DNA from: Membranipora membranacea
Taxonomy: Eukaryota; Bryozoa; Gymnolaemata; Cheilostomatida; Membraniporidae
Direction: 5' to 3'
Length of the DNA: 60,000 nt
Assembly: GCA_914767715.1 (NCBI GenBank)
Contig: OU612069.1
Coordinates: forward strand, 26,101,387-26,161,386
Shown here: positions 59,901 to 60,000 of the stretch, piece after piece
Position numbering within the stretch: position 1 is the first letter of the stretch
Layout: each line of letters opens with the position of its first letter
Program-made: the position numbers and the translations under genes
Notes under the pieces: model-generated
Told to the model about the DNA's origin: nothing
The model's database searches: none
What the model saw: the letters and a program-made list of their open reading frames with translations, nothing else

Positions 59901-60000
59901 ATGACTCTGTTCTCATTTGTCAAAGGATGGGCAAGGTTCTGTATATAAATCAATGATATCGGTAATACCATAACACAGCATGTTCTACCGCAGAACCGCA
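56968..60000. other. Right end of the window, no gene recognised
   Basis: No further SCP exon or known domain is seen. About 58010-58110 is a short GC-richer stretch. Open frames here are short and lack start, splice or homology support. Confidence 0.5.

Overview
The window is eukaryotic. It is AT-rich, its genes have short exons with canonical GT/AG introns, and it carries tRNA-derived SINEs and APE-type non-LTR retrotransposon remnants. The genes outside the transposon encode small secreted proteins with a peritrophin-like (CBM14) chitin-binding core. An invertebrate animal, probably marine, fits best; I cannot name a phylum.

Two systems share the window. The first is a dispersed family of seven small secreted-protein genes (called SCP1-7 here). 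SCP1 (-, partial), SCP2 (+, truncated), SCP3 (-, pseudogene with a duplicated domain), SCP4 (+, frameshifted), SCP5 (+, intact), SCP6 (-, intact) and SCP7 (+, intact) lie near 0.4, 4.1, 34, 41.5, 48, 52 and 56 kb. Each has a TATA promoter, a short untranslated leader exon, a signal-peptide exon, and exons for the cysteine-rich core and tail. Six form divergent pairs (1/2, 3/4, 6/7). Several promoters carry GATA-type motifs and a long upstream module is shared between copies. Orphan copies of that module at about 1.9, 36.5 and 39.4-39.7 kb mark further duplications or lost genes.

The second is a 24.7-kb DNA transposon at 7211-31903, inserted between SCP2 and SCP3. It has 495-bp, nearly identical terminal inverted repeats and an exact 8-bp target-site duplication (GTAGCAGT). 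It carries two convergent multi-exon genes whose exon phases and frames join without a break. Rightward (7784-15503, 12 exons, 732 codons) is a P-element/THAP9-superfamily transposase. It keeps an acidic quartet with the P-element D-x2-E spacing but has an RFX-like winged-helix candidate at its N terminus instead of a THAP finger. Leftward (31150-15563, 9 exons, 906 codons) is a PIF1-type helicase with all main motifs, a long unrecognised C-terminal region and a terminal PHD-like zinc finger. A P-superfamily transposon carrying its own helicase-PHD gene is the best candidate here for an undescribed system.

The helicase introns hold a SINE, three decayed LINE pieces and a tRNA-like sequence. 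Tandem repeats lie at the 3' end of the helicase gene (period about 345 bp), at its 5' end, and over transposase exon 1. The LINE pieces are far more decayed than the TIRs, so the element probably carried them as passengers when it moved here.

The other intergenic DNA is mostly duplicated family flanks, SINEs and sequence I do not recognise. All exon models come from reading splice sites, frames and phases by eye, so boundaries may be off by a base or two.
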